From a bacterium (lineage in GTDB: Bacteria; UBA4055), in NCBI GenBank assembly GCA_029559475.1, contig JAKQBN010000078.1, positions 1 to 64,000 on the forward strand: DNA of 64,000 bases, in the 5' to 3' direction. Position 1 is the stretch's first letter. The number at the start of each line of letters is the position of its first letter. Of this stretch, positions 26,581 through 35,222 are shown in pieces. Under the pieces are notes generated by a model. It was not told the origin of the DNA. It worked only from the letters and a program-made list of their open reading frames with translations, and ran no database searches. The position numbers and the translations under genes were made by a program.

Positions 26581-27968
26581 AACCGGCGAAAAGATTTGAA
26601 AAATATTTCAAAGATAAAAGCGTTCTCATTATGGGATTCGGTACGGAAGGACGCTCAACTCTAGATTTCCTCATAAAGTATTTCTCTGACTGCAGGATCA
26701 GCATCTATGATAAAAACATTCTGAGACTCGGTAAGGACATCCGCTTCATAACGGGCGACATTGATCACATTCATGATAAATTCGATGTGATAATAAAAAG
26801 TCCGGGAATTCCGCTTACAGACGAATTTGTTCTTAGATACAAACAGATTATTTCATCGCAGACCGATATTTTTTTAAGAGAATTCCATGATCAGGCTATA
26901 GGCATCACCGGAACCAAAGGTAAAAGTACAACTGTAACGCTTCTTAATACAATTCTTACCGACTGCGGTAAGAATTCAATTCTTGCCGGAAATATAGGCG
27001 TTCCTGTTTTTGACATTATACCTGAAATCGACGACAGTGTGATAATAGTGCTTGAGCTTTCATCCCATCAGCTGCAGTTTATCCAGAAGGCACCGCATAT
27101 ATCGGCCATTTTGAACGTTTATCCTGAGCATTTGGATTTTTACAAGAATTTTATCGAATACCGCGCAGCGAAAATGAATATCGTCAGAATGCAGAATGAA
27201 AACGACAGGATAATATTCCCTATAAAGGAATTTGCCGGACTTGAAAGAAAATCTGTCAGCCTGCCTTTTGAGATCATCATCGACGGAGATCAGGCTATAG
27301 TTTATTATAGCGGTAGCAGCACCGTGCTTTCGCTTAAATGCATTGAACTGAGAGGCAGCCATAACCTTTATAACATAGGAACAGCTCTTATAGCTTCTCA
27401 GCTTGCCGGCTGTGATATAAAAGACGCCGTTCAGTCGGTTTACGGTTTTAAAGGTCTCGAACACAGGCTCGAGTTTTTCGGAAACTATAACGGAGTAGAT
27501 TTTTACAACGATTCAATATCCACCATACCTCAGGCTTCAGTTGCCGCGATAAAAGCTTTTGACAACAATATCGGTTCTCTAATACTCGGCGGTCATTTCA
27601 GGGGGGAAGAGATCGTCTGGACGGTTCTTACAGAAGAATTGAAAAAATCAAAAATAGACAGCCTGTTCTTTTTGCCTGATACGGGAAGAATGATGTATGA
27701 TGATCTTGTCAGGTCAGGTTTCAAAGAGATCCACGGCGGCCAGAGTTCTATTCTGGAGTGGGAAGACAGACAGATCAGATGTTTTTTCTGTTCGAATTTT
27801 GACGAAATGATCCCGCTTCTTTTTAAATACACCCCTGCAGGCACTACCTGTCTCCTATCTCCCGCCTCTTCAAGCTATAACATGTTCAAAAATTTCGAGG
27901 AAAGAGGCAAATTGTTCAAAGAAAAGGTAATAAATTACGCAAAGGAAATTAAGAATGATAAAATATGA
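26577..27968 (+). CDS. murD2: MurD2-like UDP-MurNAc-L-alanine--L-glutamate ligase
   Basis: A 463-residue Mur ligase. The N-terminal Rossmann domain reads VLIMGFGTEGRSTLDFL, the ATP loop is GITGTKGKSTTVTLL near residue 112, then VLELSSHQLQF, LNVYPEHLDFY, the carbamylated-Lys region and the C-terminal Rossmann. It is MurD-like in order and size. Because it is translationally coupled to MurL, it is predicted to add L-Glu, not D-Glu, to UDP-MurNAc-L-Ala. If the genome also had classical murD and murI this reading would weaken. The 3' end overlaps the peptidase gene by 14 bp. Confidence 0.85.
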   Translation: MKPAKRFEKYFKDKSVLIMGFGTEGRSTLDFLIKYFSDCRISIYDKNILRLGKDIRFITGDIDHIHDKFDVIIKSPGIPLTDEFVLRYKQIISSQTDIFLREFHDQAIGITGTKGKSTTVTLLNTILTDCGKNSILAGNIGVPVFDIIPEIDDSVIIVLELSSHQLQFIQKAPHISAILNVYPEHLDFYKNFIEYRAAKMNIVRMQNENDRIIFPIKEFAGLERKSVSLPFEIIIDGDQAIVYYSGSSTVLSLKCIELRGSHNLYNIGTALIASQLAGCDIKDAVQSVYGFKGLEHRLEFFGNYNGVDFYNDSISTIPQASVAAIKAFDNNIGSLILGGHFRGEEIVWTVLTEELKKSKIDSLFFLPDTGRMMYDDLVRSGFKEIHGGQSSILEWEDRQIRCFFCSNFDEMIPLLFKYTPAGTTCLLSPASSSYNMFKNFEERGKLFKEKVINYAKEIKNDKI

Positions 27969-29211
27969 TCATATCCGGCTCGATCTGGAAAAAAAATTCA
28001 GCGGCGAGATAAACAGGCTCATTCACGGGAACATTATTCTGAAACTTCTGATAGATGCGAGAGTAATTAATGCTGACGACAGCTATTCAAAGATACTCGA
28101 CAGCTATAATTTCAGCATTACGAAAGAAATGACCCCCCGGCTTTACGATCTCTGCCGCGAGGTTAAGGATACGCTCCAGTTTTCTGACGATATCGACTTT
28201 TTCATCGTGAATTCGCCTGAAATGAACGCTTTCGCAATTCCGAGCAATTATAAGGAGTATCCTCACAGAATAGCTCTGAATTCCACCATTATTGATAAAA
28301 TGGATGACGACGAGCTGCGGTTCGTGATCGGGCATGAGATCGGGCATCTGGTTACAAAAACGTACAAAATAAGCCAGATGATGCATTTTCTGTTTCAGAA
28401 TAAGCAGCCCAGCCTGCTTTTAAGGCAGAAATATATGTTCTGGGAAAAACTGTGCGAGCTGTCCTCCGACCGTTTCGGGCTTATAGCGAACAAAAATATC
28501 GAAAAAGCGATATCAAGCTTTTTCAAGCTGATATCCGGACTTCCAAAAAACATTATCGAGTTCAACCTTGATGAATTTATAAAACAGAACAGGATAACTC
28601 TTGAAAACCATATTAATGAAATATCAGCACAGAGCATATCTCATCCCATACCTTCTCTCAGAGTGATCTCATTAGACATCTTCAGCAGATCGGATATTTA
28701 TAAAAAAGCTGTGAACGATAAAAAGACAACACCTGACAAAAAGCTTTCCGAGGAAATGTCGGCTATCTTAAAAAAATTCTTTTTCATGGGAAACGCGACT
28801 GACGTGGAAAGGATGAAGTTCATAGCGTCATCAGGCCTTATTATGTCTCAGATCGACAAGGATATTACGCAGGATGAAATAGAAGCTATACTTGATACTC
28901 TCGCGAATTACCTTCTATTTCCGAAAGAGTTTCTTGACAGTATGATAAAAGATCAGAAAATAAACGAGGTCTTTAATGAATCTATCGGCAATCTTCTTGA
29001 TCCGAAAAAGAACAGGGGTTCTATTGAGCAGGAAGCAGATGTTATGTTCAACTACCTTATTAATATAGCGCTTTCCGATAACGATATTACTCAGGCAGAA
29101 ATAGATTTTCTTAACAATATAGGTTCGAATCTTTTCGGGTTCACGAAGGAAAAAATATCCTATATGACCGCGGAATCTATCGCCAATAATTTCGATCCGT
29201 CAGGGATATAG
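27955..29211 (+). CDS. M48-type metallopeptidase with TerB-like C-terminus
   Basis: A 418-residue protein. The zinc motif HEIGH is in VIGHEIGHLVTKTY near residue 125, with the third ligand region LCELSSDRFGL, typical of M48/Ste24-like enzymes. No signal peptide or transmembrane segment is seen, so it should be cytosolic. The last 130 residues hold two TerB-like segments, SSGLIMSQIDKDITQDEIE and IALSDNDITQAEIDFLNNI, as in tellurite-resistance-like tails. Last gene of the pan-mur operon. Substrate unknown. Confidence 0.82.
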   Translation: MIKYDHIRLDLEKKFSGEINRLIHGNIILKLLIDARVINADDSYSKILDSYNFSITKEMTPRLYDLCREVKDTLQFSDDIDFFIVNSPEMNAFAIPSNYKEYPHRIALNSTIIDKMDDDELRFVIGHEIGHLVTKTYKISQMMHFLFQNKQPSLLLRQKYMFWEKLCELSSDRFGLIANKNIEKAISSFFKLISGLPKNIIEFNLDEFIKQNRITLENHINEISAQSISHPIPSLRVISLDIFSRSDIYKKAVNDKKTTPDKKLSEEMSAILKKFFFMGNATDVERMKFIASSGLIMSQIDKDITQDEIEAILDTLANYLLFPKEFLDSMIKDQKINEVFNESIGNLLDPKKNRGSIEQEADVMFNYLINIALSDNDITQAEIDFLNNIGSNLFGFTKEKISYMTAESIANNFDPSGI

Positions 29212-29212
29212 A

Positions 29213-29659
29213 TCATTTGTGTATGTAAACTTTACAGCCTGTTCTTACGTGGCTGAAAAGCTCGATTATGTCTTTGTTTTTCATTCTGATACAGCCTATT
29301 GACGCTTTTGTGCCTATGGATGATTCATCATTTGTTCCGTGAATGTAAATATATCTGTCAAAAGTAGTTGAGTTTCTCTTCTGAAGACCTTTCAGTCTTA
29401 TAATTCTTGTAGTAATAATATCCTTTTTCCCGTCCCCGATATCGGCTACGATCCCTGTAGGATCTCTATCTTTAAATATCATTCCGTAAGGCTGACCATC
29501 TCCTATCATTTCGCATATCTCGTGCATTCCGAGAGGCGTCTTCATGCTTCCTTCTGTATATCCCTCGCCGTATTTTGAGGTAGAGACAGGATATTCCAGG
29601 CTGGTCTTTCTGTTAGTGAAAACAAGTTTCTGTTCTCCGACAGATATTTCGATCCTCAT
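29213..29659 (-). CDS. YkuD-type L,D-transpeptidase
   Basis: A 148-residue YkuD domain. The catalytic motif is [20 protein letters not shown], with the nucleophilic Cys in GCIRM. The upstream [10 protein letters not shown] fits the family. No signal peptide is seen, so export is unclear; such short forms exist. It would make 3-3 cross-links or anchor proteins to peptidoglycan. It is convergent with the M48 gene and 3 bp downstream of the coiled-coil gene. Confidence 0.85.
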   Translation of the reverse strand: MRIEISVGEQKLVFTNRKTSLEYPVSTSKYGEGYTEGSMKTPLGMHEICEMIGDGQPYGMIFKDRDPTGIVADIGDGKKDIITTRIIRLKGLQKRNSTTFDRYIYIHGTNDESSIGTKASIGCIRMKNKDIIELFSHVRTGCKVYIHK

Positions 29660-29662
29660 ATT

Positions 29663-29998
29663 CTATCCTATATCCAGCTCATCGCAGATATCCGCGATAT
29701 TCTCGAACTCGTTCTGCAGATCTTCGAGGATCTCGACAGCCTCTTCAACAAGAGTTCTCTGGACTTTCAGCTCCTCTATCTCTTTGTTTATACCCGCCTC
29801 ATCCCCTTCTCCGTCATCAAGATCGTCCTGAAGCTCCTCGATCCTTTCATCTATTTCTTCTAGCTCCTCATCGCAGTCGAAGTTCATATCTTCGAAAGTC
29901 TCGAACAGTTCATTGATCTTATTTATCGAATCTGAAAGATCTGTTTTCGCTTTCTTAACATCCTGAAGAATACTCTTTAATTTTTCATAGTCGTTCAT
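29663..29998 (-). CDS. Acidic coiled-coil protein of unknown function
   Basis: A 111-residue, strongly acidic, almost entirely helical protein with heptad-like runs such as LEEIDERIEELQDDLDD and KEIEELKVQRTLVEEAV. No signal or membrane segment. GGAGGTCATC before the ATG shows it is translated. It may be cotranscribed with the YkuD gene. I recognise no family. Confidence 0.75.
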   Translation of the reverse strand: MNDYEKLKSILQDVKKAKTDLSDSINKINELFETFEDMNFDCDEELEEIDERIEELQDDLDDGEGDEAGINKEIEELKVQRTLVEEAVEILEDLQNEFENIADICDELDIG

Positions 29999-30059
29999 GA
30001 TGACCTCCGGTATTTTATATAAATATAAGAATAATCTGAGCTAAAAGAACAAATTAATT

Positions 30060-31313
30060 TTAAAAATCTGCTGATGCTATATTATACATGATCTCAAGTC
30101 TCAGTCTGTCGGGATCTTCTTCAAAAATGTCTTCATCGGAATCATATAACTGCACAGCCTTTTTCCGGTCGTTCATTATAACGGCTGTCTTAAATTTCAG
30201 GATCCGCGCCTGCATATCTTTATTTTTTATTTTATCAAGAATATTAGACGCCTCTCTAAAAAATCCGTGATCGAAAAGAACTTCGCACGTTCTTAATATT
30301 TCATCATCGGAAAGATTTATGTTCGGATTCTGATAATACTGCGGCCTGAATATCGCTTCCTGCCTTATCTTTACGGTTGATTTCCATTCGTTCCTGAACT
30401 TTTTCAGAATGTATCCGTCATGGATCTTTGATGCATAAGCCTCAATTTCGCCTGCATCCTGAACTGACCCTGTAATATAAAGACACTGCGCTTCGTAAAT
30501 GACCGCATCATACTGATATGCGTAAAATTCATTTCCCGGATCTGAGTTGATGTCTCTGAAGATCTGAAGAGCCTGCATGATCTTACCCGTATGATACAAA
30601 TCTTTTGCATAAAGATATTTAAAATATTTGGAATTCGGAAACAGGTCACAGAGATTTTTCGAATATTTTACCGATGACCGGCGGTCTTTCAGGATCATGG
30701 CGTAATATTCAATAAGGAACAGATTAGCTTCGGTCTTTGTGATCCCGCCTTCAAAAGCTATCCCGTCAAGCTCCTTTAATCCCGATGTTATATTACCTGA
30801 ATAACCGAGAACCGAATTTACCCAGAAACTGTTCTCGAAATACATAACGAGAGAAATATCGGACAATGCCGATCCGAACGCGGAATCTTTCGTATTATAC
30901 TTTTTCTGGATCTTTTCAAAAAGCTTTTTGGACTTTTTAATGTTCCTGAACATCGAATATGAGGGATCGGATGACTGAATGTATGCCATGCTTCCATAGA
31001 GAACAGCTGTCAGAAGATCCTTTTCGTAAGCCGACAGATCTTTTATTTTTCCATCTTCTATGTCATCGATAAGCTTTTCAGCTTCACATTCAAGATCGTT
31101 TTTATTGACATTTTTCTGCAGCCTTAATTCATAAATATCCTTGTAAAGAGAACTGACTCGATCCCAACCCTTCTCTTTTACGGTCTTTTCGGCAGACAGT
31201 ATTTTTCCCTGATACATTTCCTTAATAAAACTTTCGTAATATGAAAAAAAATCCGCAGAGAAATTGTCTGCGGAAATAATTAACAACGATAGTATTATAG
31301 TTCTGAAATTCAT
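30060..31313 (-). CDS. Secreted TPR-like helical-repeat protein
   Basis: A 417-residue protein with a short signal peptide (residues 1-20). The rest is alpha-helical, with TPR-like pairs such as YFKYLYAKDLYHTGKIMQAL, ALQIFRDINSDPG and EVLFDHGFFREASNILDKI. It probably scaffolds protein contacts in the periplasm. It lies 12 bp after purF on the same strand, so it may be carried on the flavodoxin-purF transcript, but the functions do not obviously connect. Confidence 0.75.
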   Translation of the reverse strand: MNFRTIILSLLIISADNFSADFFSYYESFIKEMYQGKILSAEKTVKEKGWDRVSSLYKDIYELRLQKNVNKNDLECEAEKLIDDIEDGKIKDLSAYEKDLLTAVLYGSMAYIQSSDPSYSMFRNIKKSKKLFEKIQKKYNTKDSAFGSALSDISLVMYFENSFWVNSVLGYSGNITSGLKELDGIAFEGGITKTEANLFLIEYYAMILKDRRSSVKYSKNLCDLFPNSKYFKYLYAKDLYHTGKIMQALQIFRDINSDPGNEFYAYQYDAVIYEAQCLYITGSVQDAGEIEAYASKIHDGYILKKFRNEWKSTVKIRQEAIFRPQYYQNPNINLSDDEILRTCEVLFDHGFFREASNILDKIKNKDMQARILKFKTAVIMNDRKKAVQLYDSDEDIFEEDPDRLRLEIMYNIASADF

Positions 31314-31325
31314 CAGCGCCTTTTG

Positions 31326-32714
31326 CTAAAAGCTTACATCAACAAGCTCGATCGGATAATCTCCGTCAAAACAAGCAAAACAGAAATTATCATCAGTATT
31401 GTTCACGCATCTTGAAAGATCTTCCTGCTTCAGATATTTAAGAGAGTTCACTCTCAAGAATTCAGGCATATCTTCGAACTCCATCCTGTTGGCCATAAGC
31501 TCTTCTTTCGTATTAGTGTCGAGCCCGTAGAAGCATGGGAATTTTACCGGCGGAGATGCGATCCTTAAATGTATCTCAGCCACACCGGCTTTCCAGAGCA
31601 TTCCGGCTATCTTTCTCATCGTAGTGCCGCGTACGATAGAATCATCGACAAGAACTATCCTTTTGCCTTTCAAAGTAGATATGACCGGATTGAATTTCTG
31701 TTTGACGCTTTCATCCCGACCTCTCTGATCGGGCTTAATGAAAGTTCTTCCCACATAATGATTCCTGATAAGCGACATCTCGAACGGAATGTTCCTTGCC
31801 TGAGCATAACCGAGAGCCTGAATATTCGATGAATCGGGTACAGCCACGACTACGTCCGCTTGGAGATCCTTATCATAAGCTGCTAGAGCCTGACCCATCT
31901 TCTTTCTGGCTTCATAGACGCAGATACCGAACTGTTTACTGTCAGGCATCGAAAAATATACAGGTTCAAAAACGCAGTGAGAATGACCCTTTCGCCCGTT
32001 CCTCATTTCCGGACAGCCGAACTTAAATCTTTCGACCTGATTATCTCCGAAAACATGAATTATCTCTCCGGGAGTGACTTCTTCGATGTTCTCGCATCTT
32101 AGAATATCAAGACCTTTTGATTCCGATGCGAAGGCATATCCCGTTTCGGTTTTACCGAAAGAGAAGGGCCTTACCCCGTACGGATCGCGAAATCCCCAGA
32201 TCTCATTTCTGCCGATCAGAACCGTAGAGAAAGCTCCCTTAAATTTCTGCATGACCATTTTTATGCATTCTATAATGGGGATCCCCTTTACGATATGATG
32301 CCATACGATGAACCTTAACAGAAGTTCGCCGTCGTTCCCGCTGTTGAAATTGACTTTTTCCTTCTTGAGTTCATTCGTCAAAGTAGCGTAATTTGTGATG
32401 TCGCCGTTGCTTGCGAGGGCGAATATCGTTCCTTCGAGAGTTTCGATAACGTGAGGCTGAGAATTATTCACGTCGCTCGTTCCCCTTGTAGGATATCTTA
32501 CATGACCTACAGCGATCCTTCCGGGAAATTCCTTCAATACCGATTCGGTAAGGTTATCCTTAACCAGACCAAGACCCCTGATCTGCTTGATCTGCATTCC
32601 GTTGCTTACAGCGAGACCGCAGCTCTCCTGCCCCCTGTTCTGGATCGCGAAAAGACCCAGCATCGCATCAAAAGCCGCGTCATCTGAATTAAATATACCT
32701 ACTACTCCGCACAT
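31326..32714 (-). CDS. purF: Amidophosphoribosyltransferase
   Basis: PurF, first committed step of purine synthesis: PRPP + Gln to phosphoribosylamine. The Ntn nucleophile Cys2 is in MCGVVGIFN with no propeptide. Glutaminase marks are GHVRYPTRGTS, NSQPH and LASNGDITN; the PRPP loop is VLVDDSIVRGTTM. The C-terminal NFCFACFDGDYPIELV fits the Fe-S or Cys-rich PurF types. AGGTAA precedes the ATG. One base separates it from the flavodoxin stop. Confidence 0.97.
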   Translation of the reverse strand: MCGVVGIFNSDDAAFDAMLGLFAIQNRGQESCGLAVSNGMQIKQIRGLGLVKDNLTESVLKEFPGRIAVGHVRYPTRGTSDVNNSQPHVIETLEGTIFALASNGDITNYATLTNELKKEKVNFNSGNDGELLLRFIVWHHIVKGIPIIECIKMVMQKFKGAFSTVLIGRNEIWGFRDPYGVRPFSFGKTETGYAFASESKGLDILRCENIEEVTPGEIIHVFGDNQVERFKFGCPEMRNGRKGHSHCVFEPVYFSMPDSKQFGICVYEARKKMGQALAAYDKDLQADVVVAVPDSSNIQALGYAQARNIPFEMSLIRNHYVGRTFIKPDQRGRDESVKQKFNPVISTLKGKRIVLVDDSIVRGTTMRKIAGMLWKAGVAEIHLRIASPPVKFPCFYGLDTNTKEELMANRMEFEDMPEFLRVNSLKYLKQEDLSRCVNNTDDNFCFACFDGDYPIELVDVSF

Positions 32715-32715
32715 T

Positions 32716-33198
32716 TTATTTACCTATAATTAATTTTGCCCATTCTTTAGCCATCTCGATATCCTGTTCCTTCTGATTCCTGATCGGATCTTTGAATTCG
32801 ATCTTACCTACCATCTCATTTCCTGAAACAGCCTCTTCGAATTTTTCAAAGAATTTTCCGGGACCGCCTCCGTGACAGCAGAAAAGAGCGACTTTTTTAT
32901 TGACAGGCTTATGATCTCTAAAAAAAGTTCTCAATGCCGGAGCGTATGTCCACGCCCATACAGGAGTGCCTATGAAAAGCAGATCGTAATTTTCAGGTTT
33001 TACATTAAAAGTCAAAAGCTCAGGTTCCGCTTTTGTCATAGCTTCTTTTCCGCCAGTAAAGTATTTCAGAAAATTATTACGCGTTATCTCTTTAACTGGT
33101 TTAAGTTCAAGAACATCGGCTCCGATCTCCCCTGCTATTGCTTCAGCTATAAGTTTCGTGTTACCGTCAAATGAATAAAAAACCACCAGCGTTTTCAT
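32716..33198 (-). CDS. Flavodoxin family protein
   Basis: A 160-residue flavodoxin-fold protein. The FMN phosphate loop is VVFYSFDGNTKLIAEAIA, the ring contacts are FIGTPVWAWTYAPALRTF and CCHGGGPGKFFEKFE. It is the NAD(P)H:quinone reductase-like or flavodoxin-like cytosolic electron carrier type. AGGAGG precedes the start. It is immediately upstream of purF and probably cotranscribed. Confidence 0.88.
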   Translation of the reverse strand: MKTLVVFYSFDGNTKLIAEAIAGEIGADVLELKPVKEITRNNFLKYFTGGKEAMTKAEPELLTFNVKPENYDLLFIGTPVWAWTYAPALRTFFRDHKPVNKKVALFCCHGGGPGKFFEKFEEAVSGNEMVGKIEFKDPIRNQKEQDIEMAKEWAKLIIGK

Positions 33199-33288
33199 AA
33201 AATCCTCCTCAGGATCTTTTCACGTCGGAATATATAAAAACCAATAAACAATTGCTATAATAAAATTAATACTTATTACATAATATAC

Positions 33289-33882
33289 CTATAATCTCAT
33301 TGCAGAACCTGTCTTTGCAAGCTGATCAAGCATTAGTCCGAAAAGATAATAGAGCGATTCAAGAATATTTTCATCTTTAATGATCTCCGAACTTACGAAA
33401 AGCAGCTCAGCTTTTCCGTCCGGGACTTTCTTCCCGAAAGGGTCGGTTTTATCAATAATGGAAAGATATATCTTTTTTTGAGCATTAATAAGATCTCTTA
33501 TATTATCCGGAGCAAAGATCATCTGCGCCTTATTGATATCGTTGGCTTTTATAATAAAAGCATCATCGAATTCAGGATATCCTATCACAACGTCCTGAGC
33601 TCCAAAAACTTTGGCTATATTGCTGAAAAATCCTTTGCGGTGGATAGAGAACCTGAAATTATCAAGAGGTTTAAACTCAGCGCTTACTTTTGTAAAACAA
33701 CTGTAGCTGATCGGTTTTGCAGCGGCATTTATTAACGTAAGTATCTCAAATTCGATCTGCCAATTGCCGAAAACAGCTTTTACTCTGTCGCCTTTATTGA
33801 ATTCGCCGGCAGAATAATCTCCTGCGATCTTGATTGCAAAATTTCTCCATGATTCAATATTTTTCTGACCTTCCACATCCAT
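33289..33882 (-). CDS. Cytosolic protein of unknown function
   Basis: A 197-residue protein without signal peptide or membrane segments. It begins MDVEGQKNIESWRNFA and contains FGNWQIEFEIL, a beta-rich centre with HRKGFFSNIAKVFGAQDVVIG, and a helical C-terminus. GGCGGTGG lies before the ATG. The layout suggests a lipid- or membrane-surface-sensing domain of the DUF3137 kind, but I do not assign it. It is the last core gene before the island. Confidence 0.65.
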   Translation of the reverse strand: MDVEGQKNIESWRNFAIKIAGDYSAGEFNKGDRVKAVFGNWQIEFEILTLINAAAKPISYSCFTKVSAEFKPLDNFRFSIHRKGFFSNIAKVFGAQDVVIGYPEFDDAFIIKANDINKAQMIFAPDNIRDLINAQKKIYLSIIDKTDPFGKKVPDGKAELLFVSSEIIKDENILESLYYLFGLMLDQLAKTGSAMRL

Positions 33883-34052
33883 GATCCACCGCCGTGTTTT
33901 ATTATGAATATAATGTATAATAAGAGAAATAAGATGTCAAATAATAACTTTGACAATACGGCAGTAATAAATTAGATTTATAATGTATGGATATAAGGAA
34001 GAAATAAACGCCATGTTTCGTATATTTTCTTGAAATAGGCACAAATATTCCA

Positions 34053-34138
34053 GCTAAACGAAACGATTCGTATAGCTTCCGCAAACAAGCGCAAACGTCG
34101 CGGCTATACGCCATGTGGCGTATAGCCGCACGTTGAAG
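34053..34138 (+). repeat. attC-like recombination site, left
   Basis: An 86-bp candidate. It starts with GCTAAAC and ends with GTTGAAG, each 6 of 7 matches to the integron RYYYAAC and GTTRRRY boxes. Between them lies a perfect hairpin: GCGGCTATACGCC at 34100-34112 and its complement at 34117-34129 around ATGT. A divergent copy in opposite orientation is at 45045-45113. No integrase is in the window, so attC identity is inference; a MITE end is the main alternative. Confidence 0.5.
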
Positions 34139-34142
34139 GACA

Positions 34143-34183
34143 TTGCAATTTGTATTCTAAAGAAAAGACCATTGAGCCAAGTA
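34143..34183 (+). repeat. Shared inner flank of the left boundary
   Basis: TTGCAATTTG at 34143-34152 and CCATTGAGCCAAGTA at 34169-34183. Both recur as reverse complements at 45031-45040 and 45006-45020, in the same order from the hairpin inwards, so the two island ends are related over about 130 bp. Confidence 0.7.
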
Positions 34184-34210
34184 TCTTAGGTCGATTTAAT
34201 GGGGTAGAAA

Positions 34211-34297
34211 ATGAAAATAATATTCTTTGGAAAAGACCGGAAATGGGATTATCTTTCTGCAATAGGATTTAAACACTTTGAAACAAGAGTAATTTAA
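34211..34297 (+). CDS. Possible 28-residue ORF, perhaps a gene remnant
   Basis: The ATG at 34211 is preceded by GGGG-TAGAAA and opens 28 codons, MKIIFFGKDRKWDYL to HFETRVI, then TAA. It sits between the left attC-like site and the first island gene, where a cassette gene would start. It may be a truncated gene. Nothing recognised. Confidence 0.25.
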   Translation: MKIIFFGKDRKWDYLSAIGFKHFETRVI

Positions 34298-34356
34298 GCA
34301 TAAGAGGAAAAGTTGGTAACACTTTACAAATCAAACCGCACATTTAGGAGATCGAT

Positions 34357-35202
34357 ATGAAAAATTTTTTAATCATTTTATTCTTCAGTATTTTATTCAC
34401 TGCCACATATTCAAAGACCATTTACGGTGAATACACTTATTCTTACGGTGACGATGAAACATTGACAACGGCTAAGCAGAAATGTCAGACATTAGCTAAA
34501 AGAGATGCAGTGGAAAAGTTCGCTACATTCCTCAAAAGCGAGACTGTGTTAAGAAATTATCAGACCGAAAATGACGAAATAATCGCCAACGCCGAAGCAA
34601 TGGTGACGGATGTCAAGATCATAGAAGAGAAAATAGACAAACTGAATACGAACATTTATTATAAGATCAGCGCAGAGGTTGATGAGGAAAAAATACTCGG
34701 TGTTTATGAAGCAAAAGAAAAACTAAAGCTTGAAAAAATTGAAGCCGAACGCAAGGCGCAGGAAGAAAGGATCGCGGCAGAAAGAAAAGCCGAAGCCGAG
34801 AGGATGGAAGCAGAGCGAGTAGCGCAGGAATTAAAACTCAAGGCGGATAAAGAAGCTCTTGAAGCAAAGCTTAAACACGAAAAAGAACTCGCCGCGATAG
34901 AGCAGGAAACTGAAAAAATAAAGCTTTCCCGTGAGATAAACGAAAAGGACAGAAGGTTCTGGAGAACTCAAAAATGGATAGCTCTCGGAGCTTTCGCAGG
35001 TTCAGCGGGGCTTGGGACATATTTCAATATGCAGGGATCATCAAACTACGACGATTATAAGAACGCAACTTCGACATCATCTGCCGACGATCTTTACGAT
35101 AAGGCCGAAAGCAATTATTTATACAGGGATGTCACATTTTCTGTATCGATCGTACCACTCGGATATTTTTTCTACGCATGGTATAAAGAAAGCCAGTATT
35201 AA
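34357..35202 (+). CDS. Exported coiled-coil protein with C-terminal membrane segments
   Basis: A 281-residue protein. A signal peptide (residues 1-19) precedes a region about 25-110 that looks like the LPP20 or FlgT-like N-terminal fold: AKQKCQTLAKRDAVEKFATF. Residues 120-195 are a charged coiled coil built of EAERKAQEERI-like units. Hydrophobic segments follow near 210-228 and 258-275, likely transmembrane. AGGAG precedes the ATG. It is 20 bp before the large FN3 lipoprotein, so the two are probably cotranscribed. Confidence 0.75.
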   Translation: MKNFLIILFFSILFTATYSKTIYGEYTYSYGDDETLTTAKQKCQTLAKRDAVEKFATFLKSETVLRNYQTENDEIIANAEAMVTDVKIIEEKIDKLNTNIYYKISAEVDEEKILGVYEAKEKLKLEKIEAERKAQEERIAAERKAEAERMEAERVAQELKLKADKEALEAKLKHEKELAAIEQETEKIKLSREINEKDRRFWRTQKWIALGAFAGSAGLGTYFNMQGSSNYDDYKNATSTSSADDLYDKAESNYLYRDVTFSVSIVPLGYFFYAWYKESQY

Positions 35203-35222
35203 AAGGAAACAGGAGTTATAAA

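Larger units (their letters stand above)
33883..34356. other. Island left boundary: intergenic region with attC-like site
   Basis: A 474-bp stretch with no clear long gene. It holds an attC-like site, a strong 13-bp hairpin, a degenerate direct repeat (ACGCCATGTTTCGTATA at 34008, and ACGCCATGTGGCGTATA exactly 100 bp later) and a very small ORF described separately. Confidence 0.7.
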
